Positions 6,007 to 6,092 of a stretch of 6,092 bases of DNA are shown here, in pieces. Both the position numbers and the translations under genes were made by a program. This DNA is from Candidatus Latescibacterota bacterium (GTDB lineage: Bacteria > Blakebacterota > Blakebacteria > Blakebacterales > Blakebacteraceae), in assembly GCA_023135015.1 (NCBI GenBank), contig JAGLTZ010000010.1:1-6092 (forward strand), given 5' to 3'. The notes below the pieces were generated by a model, which did no database searches, was not told where the DNA came from, and was given only the letters and a program-made list of their open reading frames with translations. How positions within the stretch are numbered: position 1 is the first letter of the stretch; each line of letters starts with the position of its first letter.

Positions 6007-6092
6007 TCTTTTCAGGTCCCGGCTTTTTAAATGCGTGCTTTCCCTTGAGGTTCAGGGTACCCAATATCCGATGATGGCCAGCCTAGACACCA

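Noticed and set aside
5922..6074. Plus-strand 50-codon open frame with GGAG 5 nt upstream
   Set aside because: It overlaps the strong minus-strand promoter, is Arg/Cys-rich without domain features, and has no plus-strand promoter.
5993..6092. Plus-strand ATG with a frame open to the right edge
   Set aside because: It has about 33 codons, no ribosome binding site and its start falls in a palindrome. The TTGACG at 6000-6005 lacks a good -10 at proper spacing.

Overview
The window looks like a chromosomal stretch from a GC-rich bacterium of the FCB superphylum (Fibrobacteres-Chlorobi-Bacteroidetes and the related candidate phyla). The main clue is the largest protein, whose C-terminus is a classic 'PNPFNPET ... 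WDGRDDAG ... GIYL ... K' tail. Tails of this kind are attached to secreted proteins of FCB lineages and are read as type IX secretion/cell-surface sorting or FlgD-like Ig domains. A Bacteroides-like serine palmitoyltransferase homologue points the same way. I cannot assign a phylum or species.

Layout. Positions 1-162 hold a leader with no gene I can support. At 163-1344 (+) lies a pyridoxal-phosphate alpha-oxoamine synthase, most likely serine palmitoyltransferase-like (entry to sphingoid-base synthesis). It converges on rmuC at 1366-2469 (-), a membrane-anchored coiled-coil protein with an RmuC nuclease-like core. The two genes are 21 bases apart, and a perfect 8-bp inverted repeat puts their TAG stop codons opposite one another in one stem. 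Positions 2470-2557 carry a strong GC hairpin. At 2558-5818 (-) is a 1086-residue secreted multidomain protein: signal peptide, lamin-tail domain, FnIII-like and carboxypeptidase-regulatory-like beta domains, a duplicated RWD...W...GxDF...GE module, and the C-terminal sorting tail. Its upstream region, 5819-6092, holds a near-consensus sigma-70-type promoter with an extended -10, a leader of about 120 nt rich in homopolymer tracts, and small palindromes.

The three genes have no obvious shared pathway: one lipid enzyme, one genome-maintenance protein and one envelope or exported protein. The two minus-strand genes could share a transcript, but a strong hairpin separates them. I see no mobile element, CRISPR array, tRNA or rRNA. 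Nothing here makes a convincing case for a wholly new system. The most unusual items are the big exported protein with its internal duplication and leader, the shared stop-codon hairpin, and the atypical rmuC start.
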